Below the pieces are notes generated by a model, which ran no database searches, was not told where the DNA came from, and saw nothing but the letters and a program-made list of their open reading frames with translations. Below are positions 1-7,968 of a stretch of 64,000 bases of DNA, in pieces. The DNA is from Methylomonas sp. LL1. GTDB taxonomy: Bacteria; Pseudomonadota; Gammaproteobacteria; Methylococcales; Methylomonadaceae. How positions within the stretch are numbered: the stretch's first letter is position 1; each line of letters opens with the position of its first letter. The position numbers were made by a program, and so were the translations under genes. The stretch is taken from the NCBI RefSeq assembly GCF_015711015.1, contig NZ_CP064653.1:3720001-3784000 (forward strand), given 5' to 3'.

Positions 1-1
1 G

Positions 2-1387
2 CTGCAAGACGATACCAAGGCCTTATCCGGATTGAGCAATACACTCGAACCCGGCTCCATCAGCGAATTGAGTCTATCCGACGAGTTGGTATTCAGGGTG
101 CGGTTTGCCGGCGATGTCCCTCCTCCGCAATTACGCTATTGGCGTGGGCCAGTCTATTCTCGGACCGATGGTATACGTTGGTCCGCTACCGGCAACAACA
201 ATCAATCCACCGTTAAACCTAGCTTTAGCGGCGAGGCCTATCAATACACTTTGCTGATGGAGCCGCGGAAGGAAAATTGGGTCTTTGGGTTGGATATGGC
301 CGAAAGCTTTGATGCCAGTTTGAGCAGGAATGATTTATTGCAGTTGCAAACCAGCAAACGGCCATCGGAGCGTGCCGAATACAAGATTGTCTCCAGGCCT
401 TTTTATAACACCGGTGCTATCAGCCCATCGGAAAAACAGGAAAATTTACAGCTGCCCGCAAACGCCTCCGCCAGGCAGTTGGAATTGGTTGCAAGCCTAC
501 GTGGTTTCCATGCCGAGCCGGAGCAGTTCATCGGGAATCTGCTGAACCATTTTCGGCAGGAAAAGTTTTACTACACCCTGACTCCGCCGCTGATGCCGGA
601 TAACCCGATCGATACGTTTTTATTCGAAACCCGTAGCGGATTTTGCAGCCACTATGCCACCGCGTTTGTGTACTTGTTGAGGATAGCCAAGATACCGGCA
701 AGAGTCGTCGGCGGGTATCAAGGCGGTGAAATCAACAAGGTCGGCGGTTTTCTGGAAGTCAGGCAGGCCGATGCGCATGCCTGGGCCGAAGCCTGGCTGG
801 AACACAAAGGTTGGGTCAGATTCGACCCTACGGCGGCGGTGGCGCCGGAACGCATAGAGCGTGGCGTCAATGTGGACCTGCAAATCGCCAGCGGCGCGGT
901 CAGTTTCAGCCCGATGGTTGTCGAATCGGCGGCCTTGAATTGGTTAAAACGTAGCCGGCAGTTATGGCAGAGCATCGACTACAATTGGCAACGCTGGGTA
1001 ATCAATTATCATGGCGGAAGCCAGAAGCAGTTTTTGCAATTGCTGGGAATAGACGGGGTGGGCGAGTTGGTCAAATGGCTGGTCGGCGGTTTGCTGTTGA
1101 TTACCCTGCCGTTGGCCTGGTGGTTGTTAAGGCAAAAAGCCACGGCCACAGACAAAGCCGTACGCTATTACCGGCGCTTTTGCGCCAAGCTGGCCAAGGC
1201 CGGGATCGAAATAAGATTGGGCGAAGGGCCGAAAGATTTTGCCGAACGCGCCCAAAAGCAATGTCCTGAGTTGGCGGCAAGAATCGAGCAAATCACCGCC
1301 CTCTTCATCCGCTTGCGTTATCAAGCGGATGCGAAAGCCGGCGATTTGCAAGCCTTAAAGACGCTGGTCGGCGGCCTACGCATCTAG
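2..1387 (+). CDS. Transglutaminase-like membrane protein (TgpA type), 5' truncated by window edge
   Basis: The reading frame is open from base 2, so the N-terminal membrane part lies outside the window; the TTG at 32 is not a credible start. The visible part has a transglutaminase core. The likely catalytic Cys is in RSGFCSHYA (residue 205 counted from base 32), the His is in ADAHAWAEAW (249) and the Asp in VRFDPTAA (265). A transmembrane segment (KWLVGGLLLITLPLAWWLL) and a DUF4129-like cytoplasmic tail follow. This is the order of the TgpA/DUF3488 family of inner-membrane proteins with a periplasmic transglutaminase domain. The substrate is unknown. The family call is firm; the physiological role is not. 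Confidence 0.85.
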   Translation: MQDDTKALSGLSNTLEPGSISELSLSDELVFRVRFAGDVPPPQLRYWRGPVYSRTDGIRWSATGNNNQSTVKPSFSGEAYQYTLLMEPRKENWVFGLDMAESFDASLSRNDLLQLQTSKRPSERAEYKIVSRPFYNTGAISPSEKQENLQLPANASARQLELVASLRGFHAEPEQFIGNLLNHFRQEKFYYTLTPPLMPDNPIDTFLFETRSGFCSHYATAFVYLLRIAKIPARVVGGYQGGEINKVGGFLEVRQADAHAWAEAWLEHKGWVRFDPTAAVAPERIERGVNVDLQIASGAVSFSPMVVESAALNWLKRSRQLWQSIDYNWQRWVINYHGGSQKQFLQLLGIDGVGELVKWLVGGLLLITLPLAWWLLRQKATATDKAVRYYRRFCAKLAKAGIEIRLGEGPKDFAERAQKQCPELAARIEQITALFIRLRYQADAKAGDLQALKTLVGGLRI

Positions 1388-1399
1388 GCCGCCCGGTGT

Positions 1400-1663
1400 T
1401 TAATGCAGGTCTGGGACTTCGGCGCCGGGTTGCTGAGTCGTTTGTTGTTTATTGAGTTGAGCTTTTTCCTGCTGCAATTGCTTGTTGCCTTCGCCAAACA
1501 TCACGGCCGCGATCATGAACAACACGCCGGCAATCATTGCCACGGGTAGGCGGCCGGGTTTATCCATCCACAACAATATCCATTTGGGTTTGTACATGCC
1601 GACGGCCAGCACGATCAAGCAAAGAACAAAGACGTTGAAGGCGTAATAAATCAAAGTATTCAT
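1400..1663 (-). CDS. Small hypothetical membrane protein
   Basis: An 87-residue protein convergent with the transglutaminase gene, 12 bp away. It has two hydrophobic segments (about residues 5-22 and 40-57) separated by a short basic loop (YKPKWILLWMDKPGR), then a Gln/Lys-rich soluble tail. I recognise no family. The ATG start and coding-like composition support a real gene. Confidence 0.6.
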   Translation of the reverse strand: MNTLIYYAFNVFVLCLIVLAVGMYKPKWILLWMDKPGRLPVAMIAGVLFMIAAVMFGEGNKQLQQEKAQLNKQQTTQQPGAEVPDLH

Positions 1664-1765
1664 GAATCCGGTCCTATAACCTGCAAGTTTGAGAGGGATG
1701 CATTATTATTAGTCGGGTGACAGTTTGCAATAAACAAAAATTAACAATCACTTTTAGGGGGCGCT

Positions 1766-2686
1766 ATGGGCGGCTTTGGTTTGTTTGTAACGGTACTGTT
1801 TATTTTCGCGATACTGATGGTGTTCATGAGTGTCAAATCGGTGCCACAAGGCATGGAATATACCGTCGAACGTTTTGGCAAATATACTAATACCTTGACT
1901 CCGGGCTTGAACATCATCATGCCGATCATTGACCGTATCGGACGTAAGCTGAACATGATGGAACAAGTGCTCGATGTGCCGTCGCAGGAGGTCATCACTA
2001 AGGACAACGCCATGGTTCGGGTCGATGGGGTAGTGTTTTACCAAGTCATGGATGCGGCCAAGGCGGCCTATGAGATCACTTACCTGGATATGGCCATCAT
2101 CAATCTGGTAATGACCAATATTCGTACCGTGATGGGTTCGATGGACCTGGACGAATTGTTGTCGCGCCGGGATGAAATCAATGCCCGCTTGTTGAACGTA
2201 GTCGACGAAGCCACCTCGCCCTGGGGGATCAAAGTCACCCGTATCGAAATCAAGGACATTTCGCCGCCCAAGGATTTGGTCGATTCGATGGCCCGCCAAA
2301 TGAAAGCCGAACGGGAAAAACGCGCGCAAATTCTGGAAGCTGAAGGCATGCGGCAAGCGGAAATTCTGAAAGCCGAAGGCTTGAAACAAGGCGCCATTCT
2401 GGATGCCGAAGGCCGAAAGGAAGCCGCATTCCGCGACGCGGAAGCTAGGGAGCGTCTGGCGGAAGCTGAAGCCAGGGCCACCACCATGGTCTCGGAGGCG
2501 ATAGCCAAGGGCGATGTGCAGGCCATCAATTATTTCGTCGCGCAAAAGTACATCGAATCCTTGAAAGACGTGGCCACTGCCAACAACAGCAAGCTGATCT
2601 TCATGCCGCTGGAAGCTTCCAGCGTGATCGGCGCGCTGGGCGGGATTGGCGAACTGGCCAAGGAAGCCTTGAATAAAAAGGTTTAA
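1766..2686 (+). CDS. qmcA: SPFH/band 7 (stomatin-like) protein QmcA
   Basis: A 306-residue protein with an N-terminal membrane anchor (about residues 5-22), an SPFH/band 7 domain (about 23-190; [15 protein letters not shown] is typical) and an Ala/Glu-rich coiled coil (about 190-250) that drives oligomerisation in this family. Such proteins form membrane-microdomain scaffolds often linked to protease control. The nfeD-like gene starts 3 bp downstream, the standard QmcA/NfeD pairing. A GGGGGC ribosome-binding stretch precedes the ATG. Confidence 0.9.
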   Translation: MGGFGLFVTVLFIFAILMVFMSVKSVPQGMEYTVERFGKYTNTLTPGLNIIMPIIDRIGRKLNMMEQVLDVPSQEVITKDNAMVRVDGVVFYQVMDAAKAAYEITYLDMAIINLVMTNIRTVMGSMDLDELLSRRDEINARLLNVVDEATSPWGIKVTRIEIKDISPPKDLVDSMARQMKAEREKRAQILEAEGMRQAEILKAEGLKQGAILDAEGRKEAAFRDAEARERLAEAEARATTMVSEAIAKGDVQAINYFVAQKYIESLKDVATANNSKLIFMPLEASSVIGALGGIGELAKEALNKKV

Positions 2687-2689
2687 ACC

Positions 2690-3133
2690 ATGAATGAACT
2701 GGATATCGTGTTCTGGTATTGGTGGGTGCTGGCCGTCGGCTTTTTAGCCGTCGAACTGCTGGTGCCCGGCTTTTTCTTTCTGTGGTTGGCGGTGTCGGCG
2801 TTTGTGGTCGGATCGATATTGCTGATGATTCCGTCAGCCCCTTTGGACGTGCAATTGCTGTTGTTTTCAGTGTTGGCCGTGATCTCGATATTGGTTTGGC
2901 GGCGCTATGTCAGCGCCAAGTCGCAGGAAAGCGACCACCCTCTGTTGAATCAACGCGGCGCCCAATACATCGGCCAGACTTTTAATGTAGTAACCGCTAT
3001 CGAAAATGGCCAGGGTAAGGTCAAGGTAGCCGATGGTCTATGGAAGGTTCAGGGCCAGGATTGTCCGGCGGGGACCAAGGTTAAAGTGGTGGCGGTTAGG
3101 GGGACGGTGTTTGAGGTGGAGGTTTGCGGGTGA
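2690..3133 (+). CDS. NfeD-like membrane protein
   Basis: A 147-residue protein with two or three N-terminal hydrophobic helices (about residues 7-68, with GFFFLWLAVSAFVVGSILL) followed by a soluble beta-rich OB-fold-like domain (about 85-147), matching short NfeD-family proteins. It sits 3 bp after the stomatin-like gene, so the two are almost certainly cotranscribed and act together in the membrane. Confidence 0.87.
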   Translation: MNELDIVFWYWWVLAVGFLAVELLVPGFFFLWLAVSAFVVGSILLMIPSAPLDVQLLLFSVLAVISILVWRRYVSAKSQESDHPLLNQRGAQYIGQTFNVVTAIENGQGKVKVADGLWKVQGQDCPAGTKVKVVAVRGTVFEVEVCG

Positions 3134-3188
3134 AATGGCTTGGCTGTTGCCAGATGAATTTGCGTGATAATCAATAGGTAGTTTAACC

Positions 3189-3647
3189 ATGGCACATCTC
3201 AGCAAATCGGCAGCTACATTACGAGTGATGGGCGACAATCTAGTGCCTGACGAAATTAATTCTCTCCTTGGATGCCTTCCTTCAACGAGTTATGTCAAAG
3301 GCGAGGTTATTCGAGGAAAAAAATCAGGTCGTGACTTTACAATGAGAACTGGAATGTGGCGGCTTGAGGCTACTAGCTGCGAACCAGAGAACTTAGATAG
3401 CCAAGTAGCAGAGATACTAAGTCAGCTCACACAAGACTTAAACGTCTGGACGAACCTCAAAGATCGATTCGATATTGATCTCTTCTGTGGGTTTTACATG
3501 GAAGTGACAAATGAGGGAGTAGAAATATCAAGTGCGACACTTAAGTTGCTTGGGGAACGAGGAATTGCTTTAGGCCTAGATATCTATGGTCCAGTTAAAG
3601 AGAACACCTCCGCTGCGAAACCTTGGAAACGAAGCGTTAGCGAGTGA
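3189..3647 (+). CDS. DUF4279 domain protein with repeat-derived C-terminus
   Basis: A 152-residue protein that looks like the DUF4279 family (RSGRDFTMRTGMWRLEA-like core, then FCGFYMEVTNEG and a late GLDIYGP). Its function is unknown. Residues after about 140 (AAKPWKRSVSE) and the stop codon are encoded by the first bases of a 274-bp repeat element beginning at 3611, so the native C-terminus may have been replaced. AT content is higher than in the neighbours, which suggests transfer. It is not obviously in an operon with nfeD. Confidence 0.7.
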   Translation: MAHLSKSAATLRVMGDNLVPDEINSLLGCLPSTSYVKGEVIRGKKSGRDFTMRTGMWRLEATSCEPENLDSQVAEILSQLTQDLNVWTNLKDRFDIDLFCGFYMEVTNEGVEISSATLKLLGERGIALGLDIYGPVKENTSAAKPWKRSVSE

Positions 3648-3884
3648 AGGTTGAGTAGTCCCTGGAAGCCGTAGCGCCGGGCGGTTTTTCGACTAGAAAA
3701 ACTGCAAGGCATCGCGAAACGGCGTCGAGTCATGCGAGAGCCAAGGCTTTGATCCCCTTGTTGGGTCAAAGGCGAGGTGACGCGGACGGCCAGGGCCGCC
3801 GCAGGCAATCACGTGGCGGTGTAGGCGCGATTGCTAGCCAGGGATGGCTAGCAATCTTTCCCGCCGGAAGCCGACACTCGCCGA
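3611..3884 (+). repeat. 274-bp repeat element, copy 1
   Basis: Nearly identical (a few substitutions, no indels) to the inverted copy at 20071-20344. It contains a 12-bp perfect hairpin, GATTGCTAGCCA / TGGCTAGCAATC, at 3829-3856 whose loop differs between copies (GGGA here, AGGA in the other). The element starts CGCTGCGAAACC and ends CACTCGCCGA. It carries no transposase. A short ORF in reverse (from MPAAALAVRV) is conserved only because the DNA is. In both copies a protein gene reads into the same end and stops inside the element. Confidence 0.9.
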
Positions 3885-3906
3885 CGGCTCTTGAAGGTGT
3901 CGCTAT

Positions 3907-4154
3907 CGCGACGGCTTAATTTAATCGGGTACTCGCACCCGAAGGCGAGTTTCTTTCTTTTGCTCCGCCAAAAGAAAGAAACCAAAGAAAAGGCGGCCCG
4001 GATGCCGCTTGTTTCCTGCGTTCCTCGTTTTCGACGGGGGTTGCCAGAAGGCACGTCCCTGTACCTCCGGCAACGTGCGGCATCCATGCCGCACCCCTTT
4101 GGGCTGATCCCATCGAAAACTCCGGTACTCGGCGCGGCATACGGGAGAAACCCC
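3907..4154 (+). repeat. Structured repeat, copy 1 (plus orientation)
   Basis: The order of predicted stems is: P0 TCGGGT/ACCCGA (3925-3942); a 14-bp perfect hairpin starting GTTTCTTTC (3949-3982); closing stem GTTTTCGA/TCGAAAAC (4027-4034 with 4113-4120), which encloses GTTGCC/GGCAAC (4040-4045 with 4069-4074) and GTGCGGCAT/ATGCCGCAC (4075-4094). The same architecture recurs in copy 2 with changed but still paired bases. This points to selection on structure, either as RNA or as folded single-stranded DNA. Confidence 0.85.
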
Positions 4155-4279
4155 ATTCCATTGGAAAATTCGTCGTGCTAATTTGATGTTTGGTGTAGCC
4201 ATGTGGGGTACGCACCGCGTACCTTTTGGGTTGAGGCGTATAACCATCAAGCCGCGAAGCGGAACGATGCCGAAGGCAT

Positions 4280-4528
4280 GGGGTTAAACCCCTGATACCG
4301 CCCCGAGCATCGCAGTATTTGGCGAGAACAGCCCGCTAGGGGAGCAGCAGGGATGCTGCTCGTTTACGGAGGGGCTGGGAGCCCCTTCCGGAAACCCTCG
4401 CCAAATACGAGAAGCGCAGGAACTAGGCGGTAGCGGGGCGGCCTTTTCTTTGGTTGCTTTCTTTTGGCCGAGCAAAAGAAAGCAACTCGGTCGTCGGTCC
4501 GAGAACCGACTTTAAATCAGGCTTCGCG
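4280..4528 (-). repeat. Structured repeat, copy 2 (minus orientation)
   Basis: This copy is homologous to 3907-4154 but clearly diverged. Stems in plus coordinates are: closing stem 4315-4325 with 4398-4408 (11 bp), inner hairpins 4342-4361 and 4362-4395, a 14-bp hairpin 4453-4486, and outer hairpin 4494-4509. Every stem is kept despite substitutions, and several changes are compensatory (for example T-A to G-C in the 14-bp hairpin). It converges with copy 1 across a spacer of about 125 bp. Confidence 0.85.
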
Positions 4529-4671
4529 TAGCGTGTCTTATTATTTGCGCCTCAGTTTGAATCGCACCCTGCGCGGCAATTGCCTAATAGCAAATCCTAC
4601 GGCTTTCTGTATACATAGCCATACTCGCGGGATAGAATAACAATGAATTGACATTATCATATTTCCCGTAT

Positions 4672-5160
4672 ATGCCACAGTCTGCACAATCACCTACTCA
4701 AAAGGCTCGCCAAGTCTTGATTAATCATTGGGATGGTGAGCTGCCTATCGATCCGGCCGCGATTGCGGGAAAGCTGGGCATTTCCGTCAAACCGGTGGCC
4801 GGCTGCGACTATAGCGGCAAGGCTTATCAAGAAGGCGGCTTCGGGATTATCGAATACAACGATTCAGAATCGAAACTACGGCAGAGATTCACTATCGCCC
4901 ACGAGTTGGGCCACCATGTCATGTCCCACACCGATGCCACGCATCAATTTCGCGACGATCCCAGCAAGTTTAATCTTAACGTCGCTATCCCCGAAGAAAC
5001 TCAGGCCAATAAATTCGCCGCCGAGTTGTTAATGCCGAAATTGGCGATAGAACATTTCGTGTTTAACGAAAAAATCAGCTCCTTAAATAAGTTGGCGGAA
5101 TTATTTTCCGTATCGACGGTAGCCATGCAATACCGATTGAAGAACCTCGGCTTGCTGTAG
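4672..5160 (+). CDS. ImmA/IrrE family metallo-endopeptidase
   Basis: A 162-residue protein with a zinc-peptidase motif HELGH (His77, Glu78, His81 counted from the ATG at 4672) in the context RFTIAHELGHHVMSH, followed by EETQANKFAAELLMP, the classic second ImmA/IrrE signature. Relatives cleave repressors or anti-sigma-like regulators, often on mobile elements or in stress responses. An in-frame TTG at 4648 would add eight residues. I prefer the ATG because the helix KARQVLINHW begins shortly after it. No XRE repressor partner is adjacent. A membrane-protein gene follows 8 bp downstream. Confidence 0.85.
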   Translation: MPQSAQSPTQKARQVLINHWDGELPIDPAAIAGKLGISVKPVAGCDYSGKAYQEGGFGIIEYNDSESKLRQRFTIAHELGHHVMSHTDATHQFRDDPSKFNLNVAIPEETQANKFAAELLMPKLAIEHFVFNEKISSLNKLAELFSVSTVAMQYRLKNLGLL

Positions 5161-5168
5161 AAAAAACC

Positions 5169-5705
5169 ATGATTGGCGACAGCCCTAGCCCGCAATCGGA
5201 TTTGAGCGAAGGCAGCATCGCCGAAGAGCAATCGCTGCTGGGCAAGGATATATTGGAAGAGCAACAGCTGAAAAGAAGATTCAGGACATGGAGCTTTTTT
5301 ATCGCCTGGGCCTTGAGCATCGTCTTTTTTCTGGCGGTTCTTTGTTTTTCATATCGATTTTTTGCCCATCCAAATTGTTATTGGATAGCCAGAACTGTCA
5401 AATCGTCACAAGCCGCGGATCAAAAACCGCCAGTTCCCGCGGAAATTCATAAAACGGTCGATGGCGAGGGCCAGATGGTCAAAGAGGCCGTGCCGCAAAC
5501 TGCCTATCCGCTCAATCAGTTTCTTATCCTGCTTGGACTGTTATCGGCCATCGGCACAACGCTGGCGGTCTCGGTCATGCGTTTTTCATTCGCTAATGAT
5601 AAGACCTCCGAAAAAGACAATGGCGCAATACCCATCAGCCCGATTGCCTCTTCCTTGACTGAATTACTTAACGCGATCATTGCTTTAGTTAAGAAAGAAA
5701 AATAG
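5169..5705 (+). CDS. Hypothetical membrane protein next to the ImmA-type peptidase
   Basis: A 178-residue protein with an acidic N-terminal cytoplasmic region (about 1-38), a strong transmembrane helix (about 43-66), a periplasmic or loop region (about 67-118), a second helix (about 119-138) and a short charged tail. I recognise no family. It begins 8 bp after the peptidase stop, so cotranscription is likely; whether the two proteins interact is unknown. Confidence 0.6.
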   Translation: MIGDSPSPQSDLSEGSIAEEQSLLGKDILEEQQLKRRFRTWSFFIAWALSIVFFLAVLCFSYRFFAHPNCYWIARTVKSSQAADQKPPVPAEIHKTVDGEGQMVKEAVPQTAYPLNQFLILLGLLSAIGTTLAVSVMRFSFANDKTSEKDNGAIPISPIASSLTELLNAIIALVKKEK

Positions 5706-5833
5706 ACCTGCAAAATTCATTCTCGGTGCTCCGGCGCCGGAACGCATTCCTGGGCGCTCTGCATCCTTGCAAAATCAATTCCTTGGTACAATGCTGTCCA
5801 AGCAACTCACTCGACGGACAACCCCCAAAAGCT

Positions 5834-6493
5834 ATGCGATTGTTATTGGTAGAAGACGATGCCATCCTGGGCGATGGCCTGAAAGTTGGCTTGAGCTTGG
5901 AAGGCTATGCCGTGGACTGGCTGACCGACGGCGCTCAAGCCGACGAAGCGCTGAAGTTAAATCATTACGACTTGATCGTGCTGGATTTGAACCTGCCACG
6001 GATGGACGGCATGAACGTGTTGAAGAACTTGCGCAAACGCAAGGACAGCACGCCGGTCTTGGTGTTGACCGCCCGCGATGGTGTGTCGGAACGGGTGGCC
6101 GGGCTGGATAACGGTGCCGACGATTTCGTTTGCAAACCGTTCGATCTGACCGAGGTTTGCGCGCGTCTGCGGGCGCTGGCGCGCCGGCATGAAGGCCATG
6201 GCATCCCGTTGTTGGAGCATAAGGGCGTGACGATAGACCCGGCCGCGCATCTGGTGTTTTACAACGGCATCGCGGTGGAATTGTCGCAAAAAGAATACGA
6301 AATTCTGAATTATCTGATGACTCACATCGGCCACGTCACCTCGCGGGCCCGTCTGGAAGAGGCGTTGTACGCCTGGGGTTCCGAGGTGGAAAGCAATGCG
6401 GTCGAGGTGCACATTCACCATTTGCGCAAGAAACTGGATGTCAACTTGATCCGCACCATACGCGGGGTAGGTTATATCATCGATCAAGCCTGA
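5834..6493 (+). CDS. OmpR-family response regulator (QseB/PmrA-like)
   Basis: From the ATG at 5834 the protein starts MRLLLVEDDAIL and is 219 residues long; the longer open frame from 5726 adds improbable sequence. The receiver domain (1-115) has phosphorylatable Asp51 (IVLDLNLP) and conserved Lys in VCKPFD. A winged-helix DNA-binding domain follows (about 125-217, ending IRTIRGVGYIID). It lies 4 bp before its cognate histidine kinase. It is the first of two OmpR-type pairs flanking the copC/hupE genes and may respond to metals; that assignment is inferred from position only. Confidence 0.9.
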   Translation: MRLLLVEDDAILGDGLKVGLSLEGYAVDWLTDGAQADEALKLNHYDLIVLDLNLPRMDGMNVLKNLRKRKDSTPVLVLTARDGVSERVAGLDNGADDFVCKPFDLTEVCARLRALARRHEGHGIPLLEHKGVTIDPAAHLVFYNGIAVELSQKEYEILNYLMTHIGHVTSRARLEEALYAWGSEVESNAVEVHIHHLRKKLDVNLIRTIRGVGYIIDQA

Positions 6494-6497
6494 TCGC

Positions 6498-7898
6498 ATG
6501 AAATTTAGGTTACGCCCGCGTTCACTGAAAAAACAGCTGCTATTTTCCCTGCTGTCCTCGCTGTTTTTGGTCTGGGGCATGACGGTTTATGTCAGTTACC
6601 AGCAAACCCGCGACGAAATTACTAAGTTGTTCAGCGCCGATTTGGCCCAATCGGCGCGGGTGGTGCATGCCTTTGTCGAGAATTTGCTGCAGCAACGGCG
6701 CCTGACCAAATTATGGGATCAGGACAAATCGCCCGACTTGTTTCAGATGCCGATACTCGGGCACAAATACGAACGCAAAATTGCCTTTCAATTGCGTTCG
6801 GTCAAGGACGGCGTGGTGCTGCGCTCGGAAAGCGCGCCGGAATTCGCGTTGTCGCTGACGCGTAACGGATATAGCGAAACCACGATTAATAACCAGCTCT
6901 GGCATGTGTTCAGCATTAGCAGCGAAAATGGCGATTATGTGATACACACCGGCCAGCGCGATGACATGCGGCGCGAATTGGTCAAGGCCTTGGCCAATCA
7001 GCAGGTATTGGCGATGTTGCTGGCGTTGCCGATGCTGGGCTTGGTGATCTGGTTGATCGTCAGCCGCACCTTGCGGCCGGTAAATCAGCTCAAGGAACAA
7101 CTGGCCGTGCGCGAAGTAGGCCATTTGCAGCCCTTGTCCCTGGATAAACTGCCGGAAGAAGTGGTGCCGATGGTCGAGCAGATCAACGCCTTGTTTGAAC
7201 TGCTGGAACAGGCTTTTGCCAACGAGCGCAATTTCACCTCGGATGCCTCGCATGAGCTGAAAACTCCGCTGGCCGGGTTGATGACGCAATTGCAGGTGGC
7301 GCAAAAAACCACGGAGGATGCGATGCGCCGTCAAGCCTTGCAAAAATGCCAGCAGGCGGTATTGCGGATGACGCATATGGTGCAGCAGCTTTTGACCTTG
7401 TCCAGAGTCCAACATCATAACGTTCAGCTGACGAAACAACCGGTTGATGCCAATCAGGCCATGATAGGCGTGATTGCCGATATTGACTTTTCGGCGCATG
7501 AAAAACGGATAGAAATCGAATTGAACGGCGGGAACGGTCTGGTGATTGAAGCCAATCCGCAATTATTGAATATTCTGCTGCGGAACTTGCTGGATAACGC
7601 CATCAAGTACACGCCGGCGGGAGGTAAGGTCAACGTCGGTTTACGGCGAGACCGTGAGCAGCTATGCGTAACCGTCGAAGATAGCGGACCGGGCGTGGCC
7701 GATCAGGATTACGAACGTATCAGCCAGCGGTTTTACCGTTGCGTGGAAACCGCGCAACAGGCCGAGGGTAGCGGCTTGGGGCTGTCGATTGTGCAGCGCA
7801 TCATTCGTCTGCATGATGCCAATATCGAGTTTTCAAAATCGGAACTGGGTGGATTGAAAGTGACGCTACGGTTTGATTTGCCAAAATCGGCCGGTTAG
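6498..7898 (+). CDS. Sensor histidine kinase (QseC-like)
   Basis: A 466-residue protein with transmembrane helix 1 (about 13-33), a periplasmic sensor region (about 34-168), transmembrane helix 2 (about 169-190) and a HAMP-like linker. The HisKA domain carries phospho-accepting His252 (SDASHELKTPL). The HATPase domain has an N-box (NLLDNAIKYTP), G1 (DSGPGV) and G2 (GSGLGLS). It is the partner of the response regulator at 5834. The signal is not evident from the sequence; no Cys/His metal motif stands out in the sensor region. Confidence 0.9.
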   Translation: MKFRLRPRSLKKQLLFSLLSSLFLVWGMTVYVSYQQTRDEITKLFSADLAQSARVVHAFVENLLQQRRLTKLWDQDKSPDLFQMPILGHKYERKIAFQLRSVKDGVVLRSESAPEFALSLTRNGYSETTINNQLWHVFSISSENGDYVIHTGQRDDMRRELVKALANQQVLAMLLALPMLGLVIWLIVSRTLRPVNQLKEQLAVREVGHLQPLSLDKLPEEVVPMVEQINALFELLEQAFANERNFTSDASHELKTPLAGLMTQLQVAQKTTEDAMRRQALQKCQQAVLRMTHMVQQLLTLSRVQHHNVQLTKQPVDANQAMIGVIADIDFSAHEKRIEIELNGGNGLVIEANPQLLNILLRNLLDNAIKYTPAGGKVNVGLRRDREQLCVTVEDSGPGVADQDYERISQRFYRCVETAQQAEGSGLGLSIVQRIIRLHDANIEFSKSELGGLKVTLRFDLPKSAG

Positions 7899-7968
7899 TT
7901 TCAATTCCGGTTCAGCTTTTAGTGTCAGTATGATGTAATCATCGCTCGTTTTTCTCGAGTAAGCCTAT

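Larger units (their letters stand above)
3648..4647. other. Gene-free repeat block between two genes
   Basis: No credible protein gene lies in this kilobase. It holds the rest of the 274-bp element, two tail-to-tail copies of a ~248-bp structured repeat, a spacer at about 4155-4279, and an AT-richer stretch at 4530-4647 leading to the peptidase gene. The spacer contains the short hairpin GGTACGC/GCGTACC at 4207-4223 followed by four T. Short ORFs on both strands here are low-complexity readings of the repeats. Confidence 0.8.

Noticed and set aside
3584-3808. Open frame starting MPAAALAVRV in the 274-bp element, also present in copy 2
   Set aside because: The two versions are alike only because the DNA is nearly identical. 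The frame runs antisense through the hairpin region, has no ribosome-binding site, and in both cases runs past the element into unrelated sequence.
3848-4475. Several 60-110 residue frames on both strands in the structured repeat block
   Set aside because: Basic, low-complexity readings of palindromic DNA. The substitutions between copies preserve base pairing, not codons.
4648-4677. TTGACA at 4648 with TATATG as a promoter for the peptidase gene
   Set aside because: The spacing is 15 bp and the putative -10 overlaps the preferred ATG, so it would not make a normal leader. It may be coincidence.
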